In this document: positions 18,352 through 27,293 of the stretch, piece by piece
How positions within the stretch are numbered: position 1 is the stretch's first letter
How the letters are laid out: every line of letters starts with the position of its first letter
Source of the DNA: Paraburkholderia ultramafica
Lineage (GTDB): Bacteria; Pseudomonadota; Gammaproteobacteria; Burkholderiales; Burkholderiaceae
Assembly: GCF_902859915.1 (NCBI RefSeq)
Contig: NZ_CADIKK010000016.1
Location: forward strand, 1-64,000
Length of the DNA: 64,000 bases
Direction of reading: 5' to 3'
Translations under genes and position numbers: made by a program
Notes under the pieces: model-generated
Database searches by the model: none
What the model saw: the letters and a program-made list of their open reading frames with translations, nothing else
What the model was told of the DNA's origin: nothing

Positions 18352-19242
18352 TTGATCCGCGATTGGACAAGCTGCAGGCTAGCCCGCCGCTGCCTCCACA
18401 TTCGACATTACGGGACCGTTGCGCTCAGCGCTGTTAAGGTCGAACAGTCACTGACCACAGCGCGATTGCTTCTTGAGTTACGCGTGCAAGCCATCCTCCC
18501 GTCAAGCCGCATCGAAAAGCAAGCTACGCTGGCGGCAATTAGCGATGAAGCGGCGCGATTGGTTTTCCCGGCCGATTCATCTTCGCCGCTTCTGTTCATC
18601 TTCCTCGGCAACCAGACGGTCTATAACAACCATCTACTGTCTATTCCATTCCCTGTCCCGCCGGAGGCGAAGGCCGGCTTCGATCGGTTTATCGAATCCC
18701 TATTTGCTGAAATGCGGGCGCGTGGCGCGGAAGCACTTCGCTCCATCTCGCCGTCGATACCGGTCTACGCGGTCAGCGCCAGTGCGCGTCCGGAGGATAT
18801 CGCCGAGGGACGCGGGCAGGGATTCACCGATTACCTGAGCAAACCGGTGCCGCTCGCAGCGCTCTGCGCTGTTCTGGATATCGCGACGAGCCCCAACGTG
18901 ACATCGCGCGACGATTCCGCACTGGACATCGAACCGCCGCGATTCCCCGAGGTGCCACAGAAATCCGTCGAGACATTCGGCAAGCAGACGTCCATCGATC
19001 AGAAGGCACTAACCGCCATTCTGGAGCGACCAGATCTCGAGAAGCTGAAAAAGTGGGCGCATGGTGTGTCTCGCGGACTTTCGGTACTCGGGCCTTCGAT
19101 CTTGCTCGATCTGTCCCAGGAGCTACGGTTGCAGATAGCTACTTGCGGAGAATGGACTGCGGAGATCGAACAACTCGCCGTGATACTGGGGGAAGAACTG
19201 GCCGCTGTGCGTGACGCCGAACAGGCGCGTCATCGGGGCTAG
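18352..19242 (+). pseudogene. Remnant of a hybrid sensor kinase: receiver C-half plus HPt-like domain
   Basis: The frame codes 296 residues. Residues 140-180 are the last third of a receiver domain (IPVYAVSASARPEDIAEG, then FTDYLSKPV with the conserved Lys). After a linker, residues 215-290 look like an HPt four-helix bundle; AHGVSRGLSVLG aligns with the phosphoacceptor His motif, but the Lys three residues after the His is Ser. This order is the C-terminal end of BvgS/EvgS-type kinases. The first ~135 residues match neither a kinase nor the receiver's phospho-Asp half and look like unrelated sequence fused by rearrangement. The 3' end is convergent with the lipoprotein gene, sharing 4 bp. 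It could still make a protein, but not a working kinase. Confidence 0.6.
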
Positions 19243-21371
19243 CCGGCGGGCACGGAGTGGTGCAGTGCCAGCGAGTGCCCCTGGTTCTTCGGTTGACGAT
19301 CGCCTGCGCTGAAGGGTCTATATACGGCGCCCGCGGGGGGCGTCGGACGCCGATGGCAGCCCACAGAGAGCCCGGATTCGCTGTCTCTATCTACATCCGC
19401 TATATCCTGATGCAGGATGCGCCGGATCTCAAGAATCGCTTGAGGCGTCTCCTGAACGCTGTGTCCGGAGACGATCACTTTTTCGGAGACCGCGCCGGCG
19501 ATATGCGCGCTGCGATACGGGACGGCGCCGTCGTCGGAATCCTCTAGCGGGCCCGTTGCCCGGCGCCTTGCGATGATCGAGTGAAAGCACACCTTCGGGC
19601 TGATCGGCAGTTGCGCAGTCGCCTGGATGAGCGGATCGGTTTCGCGCAGTTGTTCAATGCTATTCGGAACGTGGAAGGTCTGACCTTCGGTCTGTCCACT
19701 CTCGTTGTTAGTGGCCGTCTGCATCACATCTTCGAATTCGTGCAGCAGCGCGAGCGGCAAGCGCACCAGGTTTGACGCCCAACGAGCAATGCGATTGCTG
19801 GCGAACGGCGTGCCCCGGTGCGGCGCAGCGATGAAAATGGCCCGCTCGACTTGCGGCATCGGCGTAAAGCTCAACAAACGATTAAGCCGCTCGTCTGTGC
19901 GGTCGAGTTCGGTGCCGTCGGGCACATACTTGTTCTGGAAGGTCGTCCATAGTTCTTCGTTGGAGGTCGACACGAGTAGCCTTGCCAGAACGCCACCCAT
20001 GCTATGTCCGATCAACACCATGCCCTGGGAGGCGGGTAATGTCCCCTCTGGATCGAAATGCGCGAGCGTTCGTCGCGCCGCTCTGCGAATCCGCGCGAGG
20101 CTGACGAGAATGGGTACGTTGGTCGGGTAGTAGACCTGCCACACTTGAAAGTGCTGGCGAAGTATTTCGTCGCCTTGAATGTCGTTGGCGACATTGACCC
20201 ACGCTTCGGGACTGCTTGCCAGGCCGTGCAGCATCAGAACGATGCGTCGCTGCGGATCGAACGGCTGCATCAGATAGATGCGAGGGCTATCAATGGCGCG
20301 CGCCCGGCCGAACAGGTTGCGCAACGATTGTCCGGCGAAGCCGGAGCGAGCGAGCCAGATGCCATAACCCGCACTGAAATTGGCCGCCAACGGCACGGTC
20401 TGGCCATGTCGTACCACGTTTTCTTCGCGATACGGATCGTAGACGGTCAAGACCACATCATGCGCGTCGCGCAGTTGTTCGAGATTCTCGGCGTTGAACC
20501 CAAGCAGCACGGTGACGTTCGGCGACGGCATTTCGCTGAAGGGGCGAGCCGGTAGTGTCGACCAGGATGTTGCGCCCGGGATCGCTTCCGCATCGGCGTC
20601 TGATGCAGACGAGGCAGACGAGGCAGCCGCAGCTGGCGCGGGGATGTTCATGACCGCGACAAGCTCTGCGCCCAGGCCGTCGCGGCGGTAGATGCTGCGC
20701 AGTCCCGCGAAAGAGAGTCTGGAGGCTGGGATCACTTCGCGCAGTTCGCGCACGCCTTCAGGGAGCCGGACCCGGCTCAGGTCGATATGAACGGTCCAGC
20801 CTGCAATAAACCTGGTCCCGGGATCGCCATCGACGGAATCCGTTTCAAGTGCGCCGCGCTGGAACAGCGCCCCGGCAAGTTCCTGGACCGCATAGTTGTA
20901 GTAGTCGCGAACTTGCGTCTGCCGATCCTCGAACGCTCGTTCACCGGCTGTGCGTTGACCAAGGAACAGGAATGCGTACGCATAGCGGGCCGTTCTTAGC
21001 CACAAGTCAAATTGCGCGTCACTCCATGCAGCGTTGTTGTTGGGCGTTTGGGCAATGGCCATCTGCAGGGACAGCTCCGCCAGACTCGCGAGACGCCGGT
21101 CGACATTGATTCCCGGCACGCTCGTGATTGAATCGATGCACTCCTGCGGAGTTCTTTGGCAGGAGCCCTCGTCAAGGGCCGCGACGCGCAGCGTGTCTCG
21201 CGTTGCTGCGCTGAGTCGGCCGGTTGAGAGAATATCGCCACGGCGCATGGCGATGTATTGCTCCGGGCCGAGCGAGCTTACCCGCACCATCGCGCAGCCG
21301 GAGAGAAGACCGGTGGCTAGTAGGGCGAACGTAAAGTAACGCGACATCCATCGTGAGAAAGAGCGCGTCAT
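19239..21371 (-). CDS. Large outer-membrane lipoprotein with alpha/beta-hydrolase (lipase-like) domain
   Basis: A 710-residue protein. I chose the ATG at 21371 (MTRSFSRW) because it gives a proper lipoprotein signal: hydrophobic FALLATGLL, then lipobox LSGC with the Cys at about residue 26; the open frame extends to 21446. The N-terminal 330 residues are a poorly known domain. From about 365 the hydrolase follows: RIVLMLHGLASSPEAW (oxyanion strand), GHSMGG with the nucleophile Ser, AAPHRGTPFA, and a late GHSVQ His, so the triad seems complete. It resembles PGAP1/lipase-class esterases attached to the envelope. It faces the receiver/HPt remnant, tail to tail. Confidence 0.82.
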   Translation of the reverse strand: MTRSFSRWMSRYFTFALLATGLLSGCAMVRVSSLGPEQYIAMRRGDILSTGRLSAATRDTLRVAALDEGSCQRTPQECIDSITSVPGINVDRRLASLAELSLQMAIAQTPNNNAAWSDAQFDLWLRTARYAYAFLFLGQRTAGERAFEDRQTQVRDYYNYAVQELAGALFQRGALETDSVDGDPGTRFIAGWTVHIDLSRVRLPEGVRELREVIPASRLSFAGLRSIYRRDGLGAELVAVMNIPAPAAAASSASSASDADAEAIPGATSWSTLPARPFSEMPSPNVTVLLGFNAENLEQLRDAHDVVLTVYDPYREENVVRHGQTVPLAANFSAGYGIWLARSGFAGQSLRNLFGRARAIDSPRIYLMQPFDPQRRIVLMLHGLASSPEAWVNVANDIQGDEILRQHFQVWQVYYPTNVPILVSLARIRRAARRTLAHFDPEGTLPASQGMVLIGHSMGGVLARLLVSTSNEELWTTFQNKYVPDGTELDRTDERLNRLLSFTPMPQVERAIFIAAPHRGTPFASNRIARWASNLVRLPLALLHEFEDVMQTATNNESGQTEGQTFHVPNSIEQLRETDPLIQATAQLPISPKVCFHSIIARRRATGPLEDSDDGAVPYRSAHIAGAVSEKVIVSGHSVQETPQAILEIRRILHQDIADVDRDSESGLSVGCHRRPTPPAGAVYRPFSAGDRQPKNQGHSLALHHSVPAG

Positions 21372-22980
21372 TGTGAGTTCGCCCCTGCGAGGCGTCCAGT
21401 TGCCCCCAGACAGCCCACACCTTTTTCCACCAGGCCAATTCGGCATGCAAATCGCGGGGCGCGTGGCCGAAGCTGCGGTTGACCGCGTAACGGTGTCCCG
21501 CCGGCTCTCCGATCTGCACGATCGACGAGAGCGCTCGTACGGGCTGGCACAGTCGCAACGCTTATTCGGATTCGCCTAGGCAATTGCGAGATGCGCTGCG
21601 GTGCAGATTTCGTGCGGGTCTCGATGATCGCATGCCACGATGACAAGAGGTGCGGCGTCACCGTCAATAGGTCGACATCCGCATATCCGATAAAGAGAAG
21701 GTCCGAGCAGCGACCTGAATCCGGGCCATTTGTTTGTGGTGCCGCACAGTCAGTAGTCTTGCTGTGGACCATTGCCATGGCTGCCTTGCCGACAGGACTT
21801 TCCAATTTCTCAGGCCACGGTGCGATTGGCCAGCGAAACCGGTGAAAATGACGACGGGCTCTCAGCTATCTGCGATAGCGCGCCTGTTGACCATCGTCTG
21901 CGCCGGGCTTGATTCATAAGCCGCTGTTTTATGCGCAGGACTGTCGAAGTCCTACGTATATTATTCATCGCAGAGTACTGTACGCCCGGCAAATTGCTTA
22001 CGCAAGAAGCGACAGTCGATGGAGGGTTGCAACACTGACCATAGATCACGATCGCGCAGGCGAGAGCAGGCGAGAGCAGGCGAGAGCAGGCGAGAGCAGG
22101 CGAGAGCAGGCGAGAGCAGGCGAGAGCAGGCGAATTACACGTTCGACGTTCGCCTCTTCAGGCCTCGTCAGGCGAGACAAATAGGTATGCTCATCTTCGC
22201 TATTCTCAATTGTCAAATATTCCCATGTGCACCTGCTCATCCGCGATGTCGACTTTGAAGCAATTGACGGTGGCAGCTTCGATCAGCCATCATGCCTATG
22301 ACGCATGCGGCGCACGGCTGCATGAAGCAGCGGCCGTCTGCACATGTCTTCGACAACGAGGCACTCTGGCGGGAGACAATGACATGCTCATGACACGTTC
22401 CGCGGATGGATCAGGACGAGACTTCCTGATTGCTTTCACGTCGCAATACTTGACGTGTTTACTGCTGACAAAAGCAAAACAATCTGGCGGAGTGTTCTCA
22501 ACGTCAAGGTTTCTCTCGACCTCGACCGACAGTGGTAGCGCAATTCTTGACAATGATTTGTTTGGGAACTTAAATACTTTTTCAGGTAGCCTAATCTTAA
22601 TGAACCGGCGTGCCACGCTATGACAGACGATCTGCAAAAGCTTTCGTTGTTGAGTCTTGCTGGAATGGTCGTGCGTTCAATGACGGGTATAGGGCCGCGT
22701 TACCTTCGTCGATCTTTTGTCGGAATCGCCGGGCGGTCTGGCGCACCGAGCGGAACAGTGATGTTCCAGTCATCGTCTCCCAACCCGAATGGGTAATTTC
22801 CGCGTTCACCGTGATTGGCGCGTTGCCGAGCATTGTCCTTGTGGCGACGGGCAGGATTCAACCTTGAACCCGAGGAGCGGACATGAACGATATCAAGCGG
22901 GGCGAGGCAAGCCTTCACCTCGCGTGGCCAGCCTGAATCGCACAGCCTTCCATAGACGCCGTAACGGCGCCGCTGTCTGC
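21372..22980. other. Gene-poor stretch between lipoprotein and efflux genes
   Basis: About 1.6 kb with no confident gene. A frame at 22210-22623 and others lack ribosome sites and domains. It contains the decamer tandem repeat at 22061 and ends in a short TetR-like remnant. Confidence 0.5.
22061..22130. repeat. Tandem repeat, seven copies of CGAGAGCAGG
   Basis: Seven exact copies of a 10-bp unit, flanked by partial units (GCAGG before, CGA after). The unit length is not a multiple of three, so it is not a coding amino acid repeat. It is suited to slippage and copy-number variation between strains. Confidence 0.95.
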
Positions 22981-23070
22981 ATGGATCTCGCTGTCGGTGA
23001 TGCTTCGATCGGGGCGTTGCTGGAGGCGGCGGCAGATGTCTTCATCCGCGCGTACGGGAAATTGGATTAA
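22981..23070 (+). pseudogene. Possible TetR-regulator remnant before the efflux operon
   Basis: A 29-codon frame encodes ALLEAAADVFIRAYGKLD near its end, resembling the first helix of TetR-family DNA-binding domains, then stops 18 bp before the efflux operon. TetR genes commonly lie beside RND pumps, so this may be what is left of the local repressor. The match is short and could be chance. Confidence 0.3.
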
Positions 23071-23088
23071 CCAGAACGAGAGGCCAGA

Positions 23089-24225
23089 ATGACCGCTCAC
23101 GAAAGCCGCCCCGCAACGCGGTCCTGCGTGCTGCACGGGGTAAGGCGACCGGCGTGCCGGTCACGGATAGTCGTGGTTCTGGCGCTCGGGTTGCTGAGTG
23201 CGTGTGGCCGACAGCAAGAGGCCCCGACCGAGACCGGGCCGCGCATGGTGCAACTGGTGCCGGTTACGCAGGAAGGCGCGAACGAACTTCGGGAGTTCAC
23301 CGGCCGGGTCGAGCAGACCAGCATTTCGCCGCTTGCTTTCGAGGTGTCCGGGCGTGTCGTCCAGATCGCCGTGCTCGACGGGGCACGCGTGCGCAAGGGG
23401 CAGCTGATCGCGAGAGTCGATCCTGAACCGTTTGAACTGCAGGTGCGCCGCGCCGAGGCGCAGTACAACCAGCTCGCCGATGACCTCAAACGCAAGGCGG
23501 TGCTGCACAACGAAAGCATCCTCTCGGGTGGCGCATTCGACCAGTTGAAGGCTGCGGTGGAGGTCGCCCGTGTGCAACGCGATCTTGCGCGCAGGGACTT
23601 GCGCAATACCCGCCTAATCGCTCCGTTCGACGGCCGGATTGCCCGGCGTACCATCGAAACCGAGCAGACGGTGCAGGTCGGCGCGCCGGTGTTCAATCTG
23701 CAGAACGCGGAGCGCATCGAAATCGGCGTGGAGTTGCCGCAAACCATCGCCGAAAGCCTGCCGCTCAACAACAGCTTGCGCGCCGAGGCGTGGACCCCGG
23801 ACCGCCCGGACAACGTGTTCTCGCTTGTCTATCGCGAGCACGCCATACAGAGCACGCCCACCTCGAGTTCGTACCGGTTGCTGTTCAGCGTCCAGCCGAC
23901 GCAGCCAGCGCAGCCCACGCAGCTGACGCTGCTGCCGGGCATGGCGGTGCGCGTGCGCATCGGCGTGAACCAGGCGCAGGCCGCGAACCTCGCGCTGTCA
24001 GTGCCGGTCGCGGCGCTTTCCGTCACGTCCGACGGCAAGCACCGGTTGTGGCGCTATGACGCCGGGTCGAGCAAGGTGCATGCGGTGCCAGTCGACGTGC
24101 GCGAGATCCGCAATGACACGGCGATCGTGGCGGGCGACCTGCATGCGGGCGACAAGGTCGTAGGGGGCGGCTCGCAGTTCGTCGCCGAAGGGCAGGCGGT
24201 GCGGCCACTGGACGTGACTCAATGA
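23089..24225 (+). CDS. RND efflux periplasmic adaptor (membrane fusion) lipoprotein
   Basis: A 378-residue adaptor. After a basic N-terminus comes a hydrophobic segment and lipobox LLSACG, so the protein should be anchored by lipid to the inner membrane. Domains in order are beta-barrel/lipoyl (EFTGRVEQTSISPLAFEVSGRV, then VRKGQLIARVDP), an alpha-hairpin of about 70 residues, the second lipoyl half (IAPFDGRIARR) and the membrane-proximal part. It links the RND pump at 24222 to the outer-membrane channel. Its stop overlaps the pump's start (ATGA), marking translational coupling. The N-terminus before the hydrophobic stretch is long (about 25 residues); a later start is possible. Confidence 0.88.
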   Translation: MTAHESRPATRSCVLHGVRRPACRSRIVVVLALGLLSACGRQQEAPTETGPRMVQLVPVTQEGANELREFTGRVEQTSISPLAFEVSGRVVQIAVLDGARVRKGQLIARVDPEPFELQVRRAEAQYNQLADDLKRKAVLHNESILSGGAFDQLKAAVEVARVQRDLARRDLRNTRLIAPFDGRIARRTIETEQTVQVGAPVFNLQNAERIEIGVELPQTIAESLPLNNSLRAEAWTPDRPDNVFSLVYREHAIQSTPTSSSYRLLFSVQPTQPAQPTQLTLLPGMAVRVRIGVNQAQAANLALSVPVAALSVTSDGKHRLWRYDAGSSKVHAVPVDVREIRNDTAIVAGDLHAGDKVVGGGSQFVAEGQAVRPLDVTQ

Positions 24226-27200
24226 AACTCGCGCGCCCTCTTATCGAAAAGCCGTTGATCGCGTGGGTCATCACGCTCGTGTCGCTGTTAGGCGGGCTTT
24301 TTGCGTACGCCAACATCGGGCGGCTCGAAGATCCGAAATTCACCATCAAGACGGCGGTCGTCGTCACGCTCTATCCGGGCGCCAGCGCGAAGGAGGTGGA
24401 GAACGAGGTGACCGAGCGGCTCGAAAGCTCGATCCAGCAGATGCAGCAGATCGATTTTCTGCGCTCGCGCTCGATGCCAGGTTATTCGGAAGTTCGCGTC
24501 CAGATTCGCGATCGGTATACGTCTGCCGACCTGCCGCAGGTGTGGGATGAACTGCGTCGCGCGGTGAGTGACGCGCAGCCGCGCCTGCCGCCTGGCGCGG
24601 GCCCGACGGTCGTCTTCGACAGGTTCGGCGATGTCTACGGGATGTTCTACGCGATCACGGGCAAGGGTTACAGCCAGGCGCAGCTGTTTGAATACGCCCG
24701 CGAGTTGCGCAAGCAATTGCTGACGTTGCCCGACGTCGCCGATATCGTGATCGCCGGAAATCAGCAGGAGCAGATCACGGTCGAGGCGGACCAGGCCAAA
24801 CTGGCGGCCAACAATCTGTCGACCGACGACCTGGCGCAAACGCTCGCCTTGCAAAACGAAATTCGTCCAGCGGGCCGTGAGCGGGTCGGCGATCTGCTGA
24901 TGCGGGTCGCGCCCACGGGCACGCTGGATTCGCTCGAGGCGGTCCGCTCGCTGCCGGTGGGTACGACCTCCGGGCCGATTCTGCTGGGTGACCTGGGTCA
25001 AGTGTCTCATGGATACGCCAAAATTCCGACGTCCTTGATCCGTTATAACGGCGAGCCGGCGCTCACGATCGGGATCAGCGCACGTTCACGCGTGAACGTC
25101 GTGAAGGTGGGGGCGGACGTCAAGGCCAAGATGCAGGAGCTCGAGCGTAGCCGCCCGCTCGGGATGGAACTGCATGTGCTCTACGATCAGCCTGAGGCCG
25201 TCGACGGCGCTGTCAGGGGCTTCGTGTTCGACGTGCTGCTGGCAGTGGCCATTGTCGGCGTGGCGCTCGGTATCGGACTCGGCTGGCGTGCCGGGGTGGT
25301 GCTCGGCGTCGAACTGTTCCTGACGATTCTCGGCACGCTGTTTGTGATGTATGCCGCGGGTATCGAGTTGCAGCGCATCTCGCTAGGTGCGTTGATTATC
25401 GTCATGGGGATGCTCACCGACAACACGATCGTGGTTTGCGAAGGCATGCTCGTGCGGGTGCAGAAAGGCATGTCGCATGTCGACGCGGCCAATGAAGTGC
25501 TGCAGCAGGGCCAGTGGATTCTGCTGGCGTCGACTGTCGTGGGGATTCTCGCGTTTTCAGGCATCGGTCTTTCACCGGATGCGGTCGGCGAGTTCTGTGC
25601 GTCGCTCTTCGCGGTGGCGGCGATCTCGCTGCTCTTCAGCTGGGTGATTGCGATCGGACTCACGCCGCTGTTTGGCTATTACCTGTTCAGGGCCGACGAG
25701 GGCGAGCAACCCAATCCATTCGACTCGCGGCTGTATCGCCAATACCGGGGCTTGCTGGGCTGGGTGGCGAGCCGCCGGGTGCCGGTGGTGATTTTTCTGG
25801 CGGTGGTCACCGGCGTGTGCATGTGGGGGTTCCGCTTCGTCGAGCAGAGCTTCTTCCCCAACTCGACGACGCCGATCTTCTATGTCGATATGCGTTTGCC
25901 GCTTGGGTCCGATATTCGCGCGGTCGCCGAACAGACCCGTGGCGCAGAGAAGTTCCTGCTCGCGCAAAATGGTGTGGCCAATGTCGGCACCTATATCGGT
26001 GGTGGCGCGACGCGCTTCTTCCTCGTCTACGATCCGGAAACGCGCGACCCGAGATACGCGCAATTCATCGTCACGGTGAAGGATCAGCGCGATATCGACG
26101 GGATGATCCCGCCCATTACCGAACAACTCGAAAAGCGCTTTCCCGATGCGAGCTGGACCGTGATCCGGCCGAGCTTCGGCCCGGGCGGCGGCACGCCGAT
26201 CCAGGCGCGCTTCATGGGACCGGACCCAGGCGTGCTGCGCGGCCTGAGCCGACAGGCGCAAGCAATCCTGCACAAGGACGACGGCATGGTATCGATCCGC
26301 GACGACTGGGAAAACCCGGTCAACGTAGTGCGGCCGATATTCGATGACTCGCGTGCCCGCTCCGCCGGTGTGACGCGGCGCCAGGTGAACGATGTGCTCG
26401 CGTATGCGACCGAAGGCATCACCACCGGGATCTTCCGCGAACACGACCAGTTGCTGCCGATCGTGCTGCGGGCACCGGATAGCGAACAGGGCATGGAGCG
26501 CCTGCTCACGACGCAGGTCTTCAGTGCCGGGCAGCGGCGTTATGTTCCGCTCGGCGACGTGCTGGACGGAGTCTCGCCGCAGACAGAAGAAAGCATCATT
26601 TCGCGCAATGACCGGATTCGCACGCTGACCGTGTCGGCGGGCGTCACGTACGGTAGCAATAGCGTGGCGGCATTCAATCGGGTGCGGCATGCGATTGAAG
26701 CGATTCCGTTGCCGCCCGGTTACAGCTTCGAATGGGGCGGCGAACATGAATCGTCGAGCATTGCGCAGGAGAGCCTGTTCCGTCAGTTGCCGATGGGCTT
26801 TATCGGCATGATCCTGCTGGTGCTGTTCATGTTCGGTCGCCTCAAGCCTGCGCTGGTGGTGCTGCTCGTCGTGCCGATGTCGATCTGTGGTGTGACGGTC
26901 GGTCTGCTGCTGTTCCGGGGCGCGTTCGGTTTTATGGCGCTGCTCGGGCTGCTCAGTCTCATTGGCATGATGATCAAGAACGGCGTGGTGCTGGTGGAGG
27001 AGATCGATGGCCAGATTTCCTCGGGCGTGCCGCGTATGCAGGCGGTGATCTTCGGCTCGATGAGTCGTCTGCGGCCGGTGGCGCTGGCCGCGGGCACGAC
27101 GATTCTCGGCATGTTTCCGCTGTTATGGGATCCCTTCTTCAAGGACATGGCGATCACGATGATGGCAGGGCTTGCGTTCGCGACGGTCCTGACGATGGTT

Positions 27201-27293
27201 GCGGTTCCTGCGCTCTATGTGCTGTTCTTCTCGATCAAGGGTACGGAGTGGGAAGAAGGCCAACAACCCGGGGATCAACATGGCAAGCCCTGA
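24222..27293 (+). CDS. RND efflux transporter permease (AcrB superfamily)
   Basis: A 1023-residue inner-membrane pump of full family length, with two sets of six membrane helices and large periplasmic loops. The N-terminus PLIEKPLIAWVITL is the usual first helix. In the proton relay of helix 4, GMLTDNTIVV keeps Asp400 (AcrB Asp407) but has Asn401 where AcrB has Asp408; in helix 10, GMMIKNGVVLVEE keeps the relay Lys (AcrB Lys940). Asn at the second position occurs in some RND subgroups, so it is not evidence of inactivity. It acts with the adaptor upstream and the OMF downstream to export hydrophobic compounds. The substrate cannot be predicted. The OMF start overlaps its 3' end. Confidence 0.92.
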   Translation: MKLARPLIEKPLIAWVITLVSLLGGLFAYANIGRLEDPKFTIKTAVVVTLYPGASAKEVENEVTERLESSIQQMQQIDFLRSRSMPGYSEVRVQIRDRYTSADLPQVWDELRRAVSDAQPRLPPGAGPTVVFDRFGDVYGMFYAITGKGYSQAQLFEYARELRKQLLTLPDVADIVIAGNQQEQITVEADQAKLAANNLSTDDLAQTLALQNEIRPAGRERVGDLLMRVAPTGTLDSLEAVRSLPVGTTSGPILLGDLGQVSHGYAKIPTSLIRYNGEPALTIGISARSRVNVVKVGADVKAKMQELERSRPLGMELHVLYDQPEAVDGAVRGFVFDVLLAVAIVGVALGIGLGWRAGVVLGVELFLTILGTLFVMYAAGIELQRISLGALIIVMGMLTDNTIVVCEGMLVRVQKGMSHVDAANEVLQQGQWILLASTVVGILAFSGIGLSPDAVGEFCASLFAVAAISLLFSWVIAIGLTPLFGYYLFRADEGEQPNPFDSRLYRQYRGLLGWVASRRVPVVIFLAVVTGVCMWGFRFVEQSFFPNSTTPIFYVDMRLPLGSDIRAVAEQTRGAEKFLLAQNGVANVGTYIGGGATRFFLVYDPETRDPRYAQFIVTVKDQRDIDGMIPPITEQLEKRFPDASWTVIRPSFGPGGGTPIQARFMGPDPGVLRGLSRQAQAILHKDDGMVSIRDDWENPVNVVRPIFDDSRARSAGVTRRQVNDVLAYATEGITTGIFREHDQLLPIVLRAPDSEQGMERLLTTQVFSAGQRRYVPLGDVLDGVSPQTEESIISRNDRIRTLTVSAGVTYGSNSVAAFNRVRHAIEAIPLPPGYSFEWGGEHESSSIAQESLFRQLPMGFIGMILLVLFMFGRLKPALVVLLVVPMSICGVTVGLLLFRGAFGFMALLGLLSLIGMMIKNGVVLVEEIDGQISSGVPRMQAVIFGSMSRLRPVALAAGTTILGMFPLLWDPFFKDMAITMMAGLAFATVLTMVAVPALYVLFFSIKGTEWEEGQQPGDQHGKP

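Noticed and set aside
22061-22130. Tandem decamers as a CRISPR array
   Set aside because: The units are contiguous with no spacers, and no cas genes are nearby.
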